A program made the translations under genes and the position numbers. The notes beneath the pieces were generated by a model. It did not search any database. It was not told the DNA's origin and worked only from the letters and a program-made list of their open reading frames with translations. A stretch of DNA of 64,000 bases from Parelaphostrongylus tenuis. Taxonomy: Eukaryota > Nematoda > Chromadorea > Rhabditida > Metastrongylidae. The stretch covers positions 62,001 through 126,000 of the forward strand of contig JAHQIW010000310.1 in assembly GCA_019055375.1 (NCBI GenBank). Direction: 5' to 3'. This document shows, piece after piece, positions 23,801-34,200 of this stretch. Every line of letters starts with the position of its first letter. Positions within the stretch are counted from its first letter, which is position 1.

Positions 23801-26037
23801 ATATCTGATATTATTACTATTAATCTTGCTGTTGAAGTAGTGCATATCTTATCGATTTTTCTTCTAATTTCCAATTTCTCACAGAGGAGTGCATAAAAGT
23901 GCAAAATTTGGCGAATCGAGGAAAATAAAACAAGAGAAATGAAAAAGAAGTCTGCTATCGAAGGCAATCAGATTTAAAATATCGATGCAAGAAATTCGTA
24001 CTTGCAGTAATTTTTAAGGTCTACTTCCTATCGATCTCAACATCGCTCAATAATTCACTTTTTTATGAGCAAACAGGAAGCTATTGCTGTGCTATTAATT
24101 TGCAACAACTATCGTTCTCGGCATTTCTCCTTCATAACTTGGAAAAATCACGTCGATCGTAGCCTTGCCCCAGCAGTAAAATTACGGGCCGAGATTGCAA
24201 TTCGACTTTTTTTTCATGTTTTCATTGACCAAAATTTTATATTGCTTGTCGACATTGACTCACAGCGATGCCAGCGAACCAGGCGTGAAGCAGCTGTGGC
24301 TCGATTGACCGACAACATTGCTGTCTGTCTCTATCCTGCTGCTCCAAATCTTATAAGGCACTAAGCAGACTTTTTTAGTTAATCAGTAGGGTGGTCTGAG
24401 GGATTTCCCCAGTTTTATAGTGAGATTCTGTTTCAGTACTGCTGTTTTGTCTTAACACCAACCGTTTTGAAATGACAGTGAGACATTATTCATTGATTAG
24501 AAACCGGTCTCTTTACTTTCAACTTCGTATGTTTAAGTTCTCTTCACCTGTCTTTGTAATTTTCATTGAAACTGAAGTTCTGTTTTTATGTTCTTTGACG
24601 ATCACTCTATAGTACTTGATTTAATTTGAACATTGTAGTGTGTTTACGTAGAAGCTGCGGGGTAAATATTCAACGTTAGTATTCTTTGAGAAGATTGTTG
24701 TCTGTGGAGAGTTCACCATTGTTTATACATTGCGGAATTTTCGAACACTTTTGATTTTTCAGCGTTGTAAAGTGTATTAGATCGTCAGAAGCTCTACCAA
24801 CTTCACCTCATTCTGCCTTTCATGTAATAACGACGTAGTTATTCATAAGAATATCCGTAAAACATGAATGGGATCGATGCCGTGGAACGGCCGGCTATGA
24901 ATCAGGTACACAAACGATCTTCAACCTTGTCATTTTCATGTCACATTTACAAAAACGACTCGTTTTTCGTGCTTATCATACCACTTATAGTTGTTGAACA
25001 TTTCGCTTGAGTGCATTGATAAACGGTATAGAGCGCAAATACGCTTCAACACTAATTAACTCTTTCGTGACGGTAGTGTTGATTGATCGCACACCGTGAT
25101 TCGCAAGCGGAGCTCGATATTCCTTATTTAAATAGGCTTTTTATCCATATTGGAAGGAAAAACGTTAGATTTTTCTCATATCTATAATACTTCATGGTTT
25201 TCTTTACATGCTCATGTGTTTTTCGTGTATGCATAACTCTAATATGCAAGGATAACTCCTAATGCAACACGTAATGTTCTTTTCAATATTACAGCGTTTA
25301 TGTTAGTAATGGAAACCGTTCTAAAAGTAGTCACATAATCACAATCGTGGAGATTTGAGCCATCGAATATTTGCTCAAAGCCTAGCGAAATGTCGTTCTC
25401 AGACCTCGACTGAGCAAACGGATAAATCAAGTGTGGAACATAGTCTTGTTTTCGCTGCTATAACTCAATGAAAAAGGCTTTCTTAGAAACAAACGCAGTA
25501 TGAAAATACCGAAAAAATAAAGTACATAAAAATATGAAGAAATTTGTGCTTTCGAATAATTACTAAGAGTCTGAGGAAAAGCTTTTTCAAATAAGAAGGC
25601 CTCCAAAGTCGTGTTTCTTGAATATACGGCGTCACGAAAGGGTTAATCCCTTAGAAACGCACTTTGTATTCGATTGAGATGACTGCTTACGAATTTCGCT
25701 CGTAGCTACTTGTGGTCAAATACCATTGTATCAAATTAGTATTTTTACTTTTGTGACGATTTGGTGCAAATATGCCACTCAGGAAACATGGAATGCTTGA
25801 TTTGTTTCTGCACGGAACTGAACTCTTCATGGGAGCCTCGAAATGCAGTGTTCGTTGGGGAAATCTATGTGTATTATTTACCTCCTTGGGTACTTGAACA
25901 GTCTTCTTCATAAGTAGTGCGAGCTCCAGCACAATTTCCATTCGTTTCTTTCTTGCGCAATTGACGTTTATGATGGCGCTATCTTGGGCACTGAGACCAC
26001 CGCCAGACCCAATCCCTAATTCGAAACTTGTTGGCCT
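17813..26037 (-). CDS. Unrecognised multi-exon gene (gene U2)
   Basis: Exons on the - strand, in transcript order. 26037-25882 and 25454-25317 are phase 0 and join exactly (VNCARKKRMEIVLELALLMK; then RKQDYVPHLIYPFAQSRSEN). 21379-21222 is possible. About 20676-20431 has boundaries unsure (LSLADLLRIEALCRRCLRVV). 20367-20225 ends in an acidic run, EDEADDNDDDY, before GTAAGA. 18003-17813 follows in phase (LFGLRRISVTEWVDMPTVIP, WSITKPYREF). Donors and acceptors are canonical. Missing exons, both ends and the joins across 25.3-20.4 kb are not resolved, and two neighbouring genes cannot be excluded. I do not recognise the protein; it looks soluble. The introns hold ribozyme repeats, a foldback element and long unassigned stretches. 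Confidence 0.45.
18234..18280 (-). ncRNA. Degenerate hammerhead ribozyme (H1)
   Basis: CTGATGA and GAA are present and stem III is ACACGCGT. Stem II has lost its base pair (GGCTGTAGGACG) and stem I pairs only partly. Confidence 0.55.
18452..18480 (+). ncRNA. Hammerhead remnant (H1)
   Basis: Only GTGCAA, a mutated core CAGACGA and half of stem II remain. Recognised by its position as right partner of 18234-18280. Confidence 0.35.
18483..20224. other. Intron-like stretch, nothing assigned
   Basis: Lies between two exons of gene U2. It has open frames of 60-99 codons on the + strand but no family or splice support, and no shared repeat. Confidence 0.4.
21352..22085. repeat. Foldback element, copy 2
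   Basis: The ends are inverted copies: GTTAGACGGCACGGAATCAA on the left and CCCGTGCCGTCTAAC on the right, then AATTCAAAAGCTTGAA and TTAGGCTTTCGAATTG. The interior shares GTTTCTCTGCTGTGC-like sequence with copy 1. The left end overlaps the acceptor side of a candidate exon of gene U2 (21379-21222). Confidence 0.75.
22086..23040. other. Nothing assigned
   Basis: Open frames on both strands at 22149-22566 have no recognisable content. No repeat was seen. Confidence 0.4.
23041..23229 (+). CDS. Candidate exon on the + strand, unrecognised
   Basis: An open stretch from about 23045 ends at a good donor (TGCAAG then GTGAGC at 23230). It encodes a helix-rich segment (SGNLLDNLSRILPEEW, VLEKCEALKQQSKQRKKY). 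A CTGCTAG acceptor lies just upstream. It lies within a presumed intron of the - strand gene U2. I cannot name the protein or find partner exons. Confidence 0.35.
23230..25316. other. Nothing assigned
   Basis: Intron-like sequence. Open frames at 23589-23967 and 24065-24364 lack recognisable domains. Confidence 0.4.
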
Positions 26038-26549
26038 CTGAGAATGCAGATGACCTCAACCACAACGCTGATAAGCTCATCGTTTAAGTGGTCGTTTTTT
26101 GTTTATCTTTCGGCCGCTCCTTTATTATGCGAATGGCTCGTCTTTGATGCCGCTGTCGACGTATTATCTTCTAAATCACGAAGATAGAACAAGTTTCAAG
26201 AATCTGAGCTGCTCAAATCGGCTAGCCGTTGAAGTGCCGACTGAATTTGAACAGTTCGTTCGAGTGTCTTATAAATGATGCGCAGAGTTCAAGCCGTGAT
26301 TGAAGCTTGAAGCTGTTACATAACAGAGCGCTAAGAGGGCTTTTGAATCGAAAAGGTGAGCAAGAGTGTGCCACCAGTTATCTGTTGGGTGGCTACTTTT
26401 AGACCCTCACATGCAGCCTACGCTGCTTTCCTTCTTCTGTCTAATTCCTTTTTCATGCCGTTCGTTACATTCAGTGTCAGTAGGTCAAATCAGATTAGTG
26501 TCTGTTAAAGCGTCATATTGCGCTTTGCTAGTAGATTAAAAATCACCTG

Positions 26550-28240
26550 AAATAGAGTGCCATGTGATTGGTTATGTTCGGACACTTTACCCTTTGTTCA
26601 TTTCTGGATTCTTGAATTTTATCCAAAACGCCTCGAGGGTTTTCGCGCGCATGCTTCTGACTTGTGCCTCAGGATTTTCACTACCACTTCATAGTCGTCA
26701 CCACTATGCTTTTCTGACCATGGGCGACTTCTTGGATTTCCGTCGAGGTGTTCCTTTATGCGGGCACAAAGTGGTCTTCCCTTTTGTATATATTCATCAC
26801 TACATGTCTCACAAGAGGCAGGCTATATTATATCTCTACTCATATAGTCTTCGTCTCTACCGTTAGGACATATCACGCAGTCCTTTGTTTCACATAGACG
26901 GTCATGTAGCTGGTTCCAAACCAATTGACAACGCAATGTATTAGGTGGAACTTCCACAATTGATACAAAGTTTCCTAAATTACTGTTTTTTTTCGGCCGG
27001 TTTTGAATAACGGCACATACTTCGTTTGTCATGAAGAGCAGTTTCAGTGTTTTGCCATTTGAGTTTGGCACACTGCTGTTTTCGTTATGTGGCTTGGCAC
27101 TTCCTTTTTGACCTGACGTTAGCGACTGTTCTTCCATAAGAAGCAGAGATGAATAGTTGTCGTGCCAAGTTTAGTGACTCTTTTCCCTGTTCGTGTCCAA
27201 ATACTTGGAGCTGTTCCGTACGTGTTTCAGAAAAGTGCTTTTTGGTGTGTGAAAGATGCGAAGAAAAATAGTGCACCAGTATATTTTGATATTTTTAGAT
27301 AGCACTTTTAGTGTAACCTTTTTCGTGGAGAGTAATCGAACGTTCAAATATGGAAGCCTCTTCTCTGTAGATTTTTCTCGCATCAACTTAAGATACTCGA
27401 CTTTTTTTCGCAAAATTTGTCAGTTCTCTTGAGTAGAGCAGATAACTAAGCAATAGTCTATCTTTCAAAAGTAGAGTATGGAATATCGGCTAAAGATTAG
27501 AGCTTTTCACTTTGGGCATAAATGTATAGCAATGTTTAGTATTAATCTTTGCCTCATTGTTGACCCTCTAGTCTGCCCGAAATACCTTTTTGTTTCTCTG
27601 AAGGTCGAACAGCTAAAACACTTTTTCAGAAGACCCATAAGCTGATGAATTGATGATCCACACATGCTTATTTTTTCTAGATTTTTTCTCAGTAGTTCGT
27701 GAATGGCCTGAATTGAGACGTCATTCAATAAGTTTGTGACGCGCTTCCTCCTCCTTTGTCCCCAGAGGACTTTGGATCCGCTGTTGTCGATTATTTTGAA
27801 ATTCCATTATCCTGGGATTGCCGTGCGAGGGTCAGGTTTTCATTATAGGTAGGCATCATGCTTTATAGTTTGAACCTTCTCAGGATGAAGAATTTTGCAA
27901 AAATACGCATTTTTTAGATATTTAACACCATAGTTTTCACTGTCGAAGTTTTCCTATCATTCTACCTCTCAGTTTTTGTCCAATGATTGCAGTAAAACCA
28001 GTTCTCCAAATTTTGATCATCTATGACATGCACCTTTTCTTCTAAGTCTCACGGAGCACCGACCAATCCTGAAATAGTCGTCGTTTCAGGAAAGCGTCAA
28101 TAACGGCGCTTTCATAGAAGGAGCAGTTTCTGCGCTTATAAACTAATGACAGTGAAAAATACTTATCCTCAGCTTTGTTAGCGGTACTTCTGCGCCAGAT
28201 GAATTTCAGAAATGGAAATCTTTTGTAGGTTGTCACTTTG
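26550..28240 (-). pseudogene. Penelope-like retroelement, RT plus GIY-YIG, decayed
   Basis: The - strand carries several open pieces matching, in order, a Penelope-like polymerase. About 27728-27507 has the RT region with KRYFGQTRGSTMRQRL, corresponding to the family motif around RGLAMGQRLAP. About 27370-27171 has the later RT/thumb part (EKRLPYLNVRLL...STKKV). About 27137-26830 has the linker and CVICPNGRDEDYMSRDIIYS. About 26800-26560 has the GIY-YIG end with TLEAFWIKFKNPEMNKG, characteristic of these elements. Stops and frameshifts separate the pieces, so no enzyme can be made. A possible N-terminal part lies at 28236-28042. A hammerhead ribozyme on the same strand lies about 0.6 kb upstream, at 28825-28873, as in pseudo-LTRs of this class. 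Confidence 0.8.
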
Positions 28241-28442
28241 GTGAATGAGAAAGATTGGAAGTGAAAAATACTAGATGTGAAAATTCTTAGAACCCTGGGG
28301 TGTGAATTAGTTTAGAAGTGACTTATTAGTCTGAATTTCTCGAATACTGCGATGAATTCAGTAGAGCATCTGTAAGTTTATGTTAATAAAATCGCGGCGA
28401 ACTGAATAAGGTTGTTACCATATTTTGGCACAGGGCACAAAG

Positions 28443-28493
28443 ATGAGTGGCGAAGAGTGTATGTTCAGTTGGCTTGTTACATGGCTCACTAAG
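28443..28493 (+). CDS. Possible first exon of the SLC26 gene
   Basis: ATG opens 17 codons (MSGEECMFSWLVTWLTK) that end in phase 0 before GTATGA. This matches the phase-0 start of the exon at 31224. The intron would be 2.7 kb and would contain two ribozyme palindromes and a SINE. There is no independent support. Confidence 0.25.
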
Positions 28494-28824
28494 GTATGAA
28501 TGACCAATTATGACTTTTTCTGCAGCTTACTTTCTTCAAAACAGATAAATCAAAGATCTTTGTACTGCACTTTGGCTTCAAAATTTTTCTACCTTACTGT
28601 AACTCAATATTTTATCCGTTTTTATGATACAAAACAATCATAAGATATTCTAACAAAGAGCCTGCATTACCTCTTTGTAGAAATGGTAGCAACTGACGAC
28701 AATCATAATATAATATAACTGACGACATTATAATAATATCTGACCCTTTGCTCCAAACTATTCTAGAAAGTTCAAAATAATTCCAAAAAAGATTGTTTTA
28801 AGCCTAAACGAGGTTGGTACGCCA

Positions 28825-28873
28825 GGGCCATACACCGGTGTTTCGGAGGTTTCGGCCTCCTCGTCAGTGACCC
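28825..28873 (-). ncRNA. Hammerhead ribozyme, intact core (H3)
   Basis: Read on the - strand: stem I GGGTCA pairs with TGGCCC (one wobble), core CTGACGA, five-pair stem II GGAGG/CCTCC with loop CCGAAA, core GAA, stem III the palindrome ACACCGGTGT, cleavage nucleotide A. All invariant core positions are present. Type I topology. Stem III has essentially no loop, so cleavage probably needs pairing of two copies. It reads toward the Penelope-like frame. Confidence 0.93.
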
Positions 28874-29174
28874 ATTCAGTGACCCTGCATTGTAGCAAGG
28901 AAGGAGGCTTATGTGGTGATGGCATAGTGTACAATGACACTGGTCCATCACCACTTTCAGTCGATGGACTTCTGCTGGTAGATCAGCATCATTCCATAAG
29001 ATCGACTGTTATATATACGGTTTTATACGAGGTTTTAAAACAGTCGATCTTATGTATTAATGTTGGTCTACCAGCCGAAATCCATCGATGGTGATGGACC
29101 AGTGTCATTGTACACTATGCCATCACCACATACGCCTCCCTCCTTGCTACAATGCAGGGCTTAATGCGGGGCGA

Positions 29175-29223
29175 GGGTCACTGAAGAGGAGGTCGAAACC
29201 TCCGAAACACCGGTGTATGGCCC
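29175..29223 (+). ncRNA. Hammerhead ribozyme, intact core (H3)
   Basis: Mirror partner of 28825-28873. Core CTGAAGA (position 7 is free to vary), stem II GGAGG/CCTCC, core GAA, stem III ACACCGGTGT, cleavage nucleotide A. Stem I is seven pairs, AGGGTCA with TGGCCCT. Confidence 0.93.
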
Positions 29224-29280
29224 TGGCGTAGCAACCTCGTTTAGGCTTAGAACAATCTTTATTGGAATAATTTTGAATGC

Positions 29281-30134
29281 TTAAGCGCGGTTTTGAAAAC
29301 AGTCGATCGTATGGATTTATTCTAGAATGAGCAACTTGTCATTCAAGAGATCTGAAGCCGTCAGTGATAAATGACCTTGGAACACCATAGCCTGGATTAA
29401 CCCAGGATTCTAAGAAGATCGATTCTAGCAGTGGCCATGGGATGCTTAAAGAATACGGAATCCTCGAGTAGAAAACAAACCCACCGATAAACTCGAAGAC
29501 CTGTGTGGACGACGGGTGCGTCAATTCGAAGACATCCTATGATTCGTAAATTATATGGTGTCTGATAGTGTAAGATCGGTAAAATACGTCTCCCTTCAAC
29601 AAGCTTTGAACCTTTTGCGCAAACAAAAAGATTACATTCATGATACTTGGCTTTGTTTGAAACGTTTTGCCCCTTGTTCTTTTCCTTGTGCGTTTTTCGT
29701 CTTTCACTTGAATCTCTACTCCTTGGAAACATCTTTCACTCAGATCTCTACTTCTTGGAGAGAAATTCATAAAATCAACTGCTCTTCAAAGAATACTAGG
29801 TGATCTGCAAATGTATATATTCACACAGGAGTTAGATTTGCGTTTTACCTAGATAGGTGCGTTCCACTAAGGATCAAACGAGCGTTCAGCTCCCTCTTGA
29901 CGTTCAGAGTTTGCATTATTTCACAGAATTTCCAGATGTATAATTATAACGTTACAACACCGATATGGAATCAGTGAAACAGAAAGGTCTTGATGACTGC
30001 ATACCTTATACTGCCGATGTCCGGTAGCATTGAATCCCTTCACTTGACTCTCATTTCATTTTGTTCCACTGAATAAAATGGAAGAGATGTGAATACATAA
30101 ACTCAGAATATGCCAATAGTAGAAATTACCTCTA
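29281..30134. other. Nothing assigned
   Basis: Open frames on both strands at 29339-29803 without recognisable content. GAAAACAGTCGATCGTATGG at about 29293 resembles the centre of the neighbouring palindrome. Confidence 0.4.
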
Positions 30135-30450
30135 CATTAGAGCGCATGTAGTGCAGTGCTTAGAGGTGTCCTGCGTCGCACACGAGGTCAATGGTTCGAT
30201 TTCGCGCTCATGGCTCACCAAGCTATCCGTCCCTCTTGGGTCGGTAAACTGGTGCTAGACTGGTCTCAGGCTTGTCTTGGAGGCGAGCAACACTGAATCG
30301 GTTTAGTGGGAGGCCACCGCGAGTCATTGCAAAGGCCAGATATGCATTCAATCACCGCAAACGAAGTAAAAATTGAGAACGAATGCATGGCGCATTCTTC
30401 AGAGATTGATCAACGCCGACAGCTTTTAGCTTTTATCTCTACACTGGGCT
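30135..30450 (+). repeat. tRNA-derived SINE, family B
   Basis: Full-length relative of 8262-8545: tRNA-like head with GTAGTGCAGTGCTTAGAGG and GGTTCGATTTCGCGC, then the shared body through CAGATATGCATTCAATCACC and GATTGATCAACGCC. Confidence 0.85.
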
Positions 30451-30534
30451 GTGTTTATAGACCTCGCCCAAAACAATATGTGATCTGATAACATATCTTG
30501 AGCCTTTCAAGAAGCCTGTTATGCACTTCTATTA

Positions 30535-30576
30535 TGTTACACACATGTTTTGACCTTGCAGCTTCATCAGCCTTAC
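30535..30576 (-). ncRNA. Degenerate hammerhead ribozyme (H1)
   Basis: CTGATGA is kept and stem II has a GCAA loop. The second core is AAA (G12 changed) and the stem II base pair is lost. Confidence 0.55.
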
Positions 30577-30894
30577 GGTGCTTTTCGGTTCAACCAATCC
30601 CTTGCAGGAGGATAAACCCCTAATGAAAAAATCGACACCGAATTACTTAAGAGGTCATTTAGACCTTATGAAAGTCTTGAGATATGTTTATATATTATTT
30701 TAAGCCAGGTTTCTGAAACATCGAATGTAAAAGTATGATTCATTTTATCAGCCATGAGCGGCCAATTGCTTACTGCAATGTCGGAGGATTTTATCACTTG
30801 GCATGCGGTGATTCTGTAAATAATTCGGCGTCGATTTCTTTATATGTAGGAGGTACATCCACGTGCAAGGGATTACCTGACGCAAATGACAGCA

Positions 30895-30936
30895 TGCTAG
30901 TGACGAGCCTACAAGGCCAAAACACGTGCCTGGCTT
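30895..30936 (+). ncRNA. Degenerate hammerhead ribozyme (H1)
   Basis: The core reads GTGACGA (C3 changed) and AAA (G12 changed), with ACACGTGC as stem III. Partner of 30535-30576. Confidence 0.5.
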
Positions 30937-31223
30937 CATGTAGGTGCCATAACAGGCCTCATGAGATGCTCAAGATATGTTATTATGTTATAAAGAGCGT
31001 TAGAAAAAAAATCATCTTAGCAGACAATGCCGGACGAGATTTGAAAATTAAGAAGAATTCCTCAAAGCAGCGTTTGCTTCCAAAAATGAATTTTTGGCCT
31101 CAATTTCAAACGATTTCCTTTTTTTCTGAAGTTTTCAAGAAAATTGATACTGGTGCTTTTTTCAAGGCGATTGCGCGCTATGAAAAGGGTTCGTCAGCTG
31201 AGTAAATAATACCTAATGTTTAG

Positions 31224-34200
31224 GAAGAATACGATGCAGAATATGGTAGAAAACTAGTTCGGAAGGATCCGCTGGTCCAACAACTTGGCAGGTGTGTCTG
31301 ATATTTACTAGTAACACTAGCGATGAACTGTGATCAAATATGAATTGGAGGACACTACACGACTTGTACTGTTATCCATTCTCGGGATGCGTGCCGTTCC
31401 TGCAAACCGTCTTCGGCTTTATGCCAATCCTCGATTGGCTTCCTCGTTATGTCTTCAAGGAGAATCTCTTGCCAGACATTATCGGAGGACTCACTACTGG
31501 AATCATGCATGTACCACAAGGTTTGTTACCTTTGATCTTCTAACTCGTATACGAAAAGAGCATAGCCTGTTTATCTGTTAGTACAAATTCCCTCCAAATG
31601 TGATGGGTTTATGTGGAGTTTATAGTCCATACTATATCTGCCAGTGGTCAATAACGAGTCCTGTTCTATTTAAAAGTCGAGAACAAGCATTCCCATATTT
31701 CTACTATTACATTTTACATGAGGTGAAGCTCGAATATACGTTAGTTTCATTTCTCAAGATTTTTTGCTGCTATGTTAATATTGAGTCTCAGTTGTAGGGA
31801 TGTAAGGTTCTTGATGGACGTATGAATAGGAGGAATAGTCAAGCAAAATTTTCTAATATTTATTTTTAATTACGCGACCCGTCATCATAGTTTGCTACGT
31901 AGTTCCCCAGCATTTTTTTCTGAGTTCTATACGTTTTCTCGCATTCACCGTACACAAAGGTCTTTGAATTTACGTGTTATATAGGCTATTGATTGAGGAT
32001 TTTGCCTTCTTCAGACACTCCAAAATTCCATGTTAAAAGCGGTTTGATATTTGCAAATAAAGGACGGACAAACATGCACGCTTTTCGACAATAAAATATT
32101 TTTTGAGAGAAAAAGTACCTATTAAGAAGAAAAAATTAAGGATCAAAAGAAAGGAAAAATAGGTACAACTATATTCCGGAAGAAAGAGTCCGCTTGTGCC
32201 TATTTTCCAACACAGATCGCTCCTACTGATGGACGGAGTTTTATGCTAGTAGAATGTTAGCGGAGGCATTTTCCTTGCAGTTTAGGACCTGACGAGCCAA
32301 GGCATTCTCAGCTGCATGATTGCAAAAGAACGTTGGGAGAAGTAATCGAACTTGCTCTTTGCTCATCGCCTTGCATCCTGGCGGGCCAAATCATCTACCA
32401 TTGTGCTACCTGCTCCTTTGAGCCTCGTGCAGGTTAAAACTCTGACAAACATTATCTGTTATTTGACTCGATATCACATATTAGGCGTTTAAAGTCTCTT
32501 TTATTTCCTCACGTCTGTCACTGCATGCAAGCATCTGCATGCAGTGTTTCCCCACTCTGACAAGGTGGATCACTTGTTTAGTTCGACTGGAAGCCGAACT
32601 AGTGACAATGCATGTACTATTGCGCTGCTTTCATAATCATCGCTGTTCCGTTCTGACCTTTCTTCCTACTTCTCATTCACATAGAACACCTTCTTGTGAA
32701 CTGATTGAAATAATTGCTTCATTCTAATGGTAGTATCGCAGCGAATGAAACATGTCTGAAGGAAAGGCAGAGCAAGGGCCTCAATGATGTAGTGGATAAT
32801 ACTTCAGTCTGGAATGGGTTGTATAACGGGTTTGAAGCTACCTGGAAATTCAAACATTACCCTTATCTCAGCATTCTTGTAGTAAATATCACATGTGTGG
32901 CGCAGTGGTTAGAGGTGCTCTGCGTCGCACAGGAGGTCAGTAGTACGATCTTGCGCTCATGGCTCATCGAGCCGCAGCACTGACAGGCCATCGCGAGTCG
33001 TTGTAAAGGCCAGATATGCATTCAATCACTTCAGACGAAGTTAAAAATTTAGGACGAATGCATGGCGCATCCCTCAGGGGCTGATCAACGCCAAGAGCTT
33101 TTTCCTTTATCCCTTTCATATAATATAGTTGTCTTCCAAGGAAAAGTAATACGCCATAGATTTGAGCAGACTCTTCCGTTCGGAGGTGCTCGCCTGTTTT
33201 TGGTGGTTATGAGTTTTTTCTGATTTTAGATTAGCATCTTGAGTATAATTGAGGACAAAATTCTGCGCAAAAATAAAATTTGGATAAAGAGTATATTCTT
33301 GATGCTAACAAAGTAACCCTAATGCCGTTGTTTACTAACGATAAGCAGTATAGAGAGAAAAGATCACGATCCAATTTCAGGAATTGCGTACTCGACGCTG
33401 GCTGGTGTTGATCCTGTCTACGGCCTCTATGCTTCATGTTTTCCTGCGTTCTTTTACATGTTCTTCGGCACTTCGCGGCATGCCTCTATCGGTACGGTGT
33501 AGATTCCTCACATAGTTGCAAAGTCATCGTAGCATTTCCAGCTGTAGAGTTTTACGAACAAGTATAAACATTCCTTTGGAGATCATTTCCACTGAAATAG
33601 GTTAGAATACATAACTCGTTATATTTTCAAATATAATGAATAGTCGAAGCGCATATATCATCGTTTCATCAGAATTGCATCAAGAATGGCTAAGAATTTC
33701 TTGTATTCGGTACACCGGACTTGCTATTAATTTCCGACTTTCATTTTGAGCAACTTTTTCTTCGTGTCCAAGTTGCTCGCTCTCTTGGAAGTTACGATTT
33801 ACGTTAGAAACAAATAGGCGCAAATAAGGCTGAATAACACTGATCAATAGTACTATGTTAGGTGGTGTTCGAGTCCATCATTACCGTTTACTAGGGGCTA
33901 GAGTTTTAAACTGCACCGTTTAACTCTTGCCTCAACTTTTTCTGAGTCAAGTTTTTTCAACCCTTTCAATGAGCTTTAACTAACTCTAAAGTGTTCTACA
34001 TCACTCATCTATAAGAATTTTAAGAAATGTGACTACTACAGGATCATTTGCTGTGGTAGCGTTGATGGCCGGTGTGGCGAACGATAACGTGATGTTGATA
34101 CATGGTGGAGGGACAGTGGAGCTCATCAGGAACAACACTCAGTTTGAAGTTGTCGCGCATCCAGAATTAACGCCCATTCAGGTCGCCACCACGCTCACAT

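Larger units (their letters stand above)
28767..29280. repeat. Long palindrome of about 510 bases, ribozyme family H3
   Basis: Arms of about 240 bases (28767-29010 and 29035-29280) are near-exact inverted copies around a short AT-rich centre. The outer ends read AACAATCTTTATTGGAATAA on the right with its complement on the left. Each arm has one intact hammerhead reading outward. The low divergence makes it the youngest-looking foldback in the window. Confidence 0.93.
30465..30995. repeat. Inverted-pair element, ribozyme family H1
   Basis: The left end has ATATGTGATCTGATAACAT and CTTGAGCCTTTC; the right end has CATGAGATGCTCAAGATATG. Each arm has one damaged hammerhead core. The interior spans about 300 bases. 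Confidence 0.75.

Noticed and set aside
23656..24364. Open frames of about 100 codons on both strands
   Set aside because: They overlap antisense and lack recognisable domains or splice sites.
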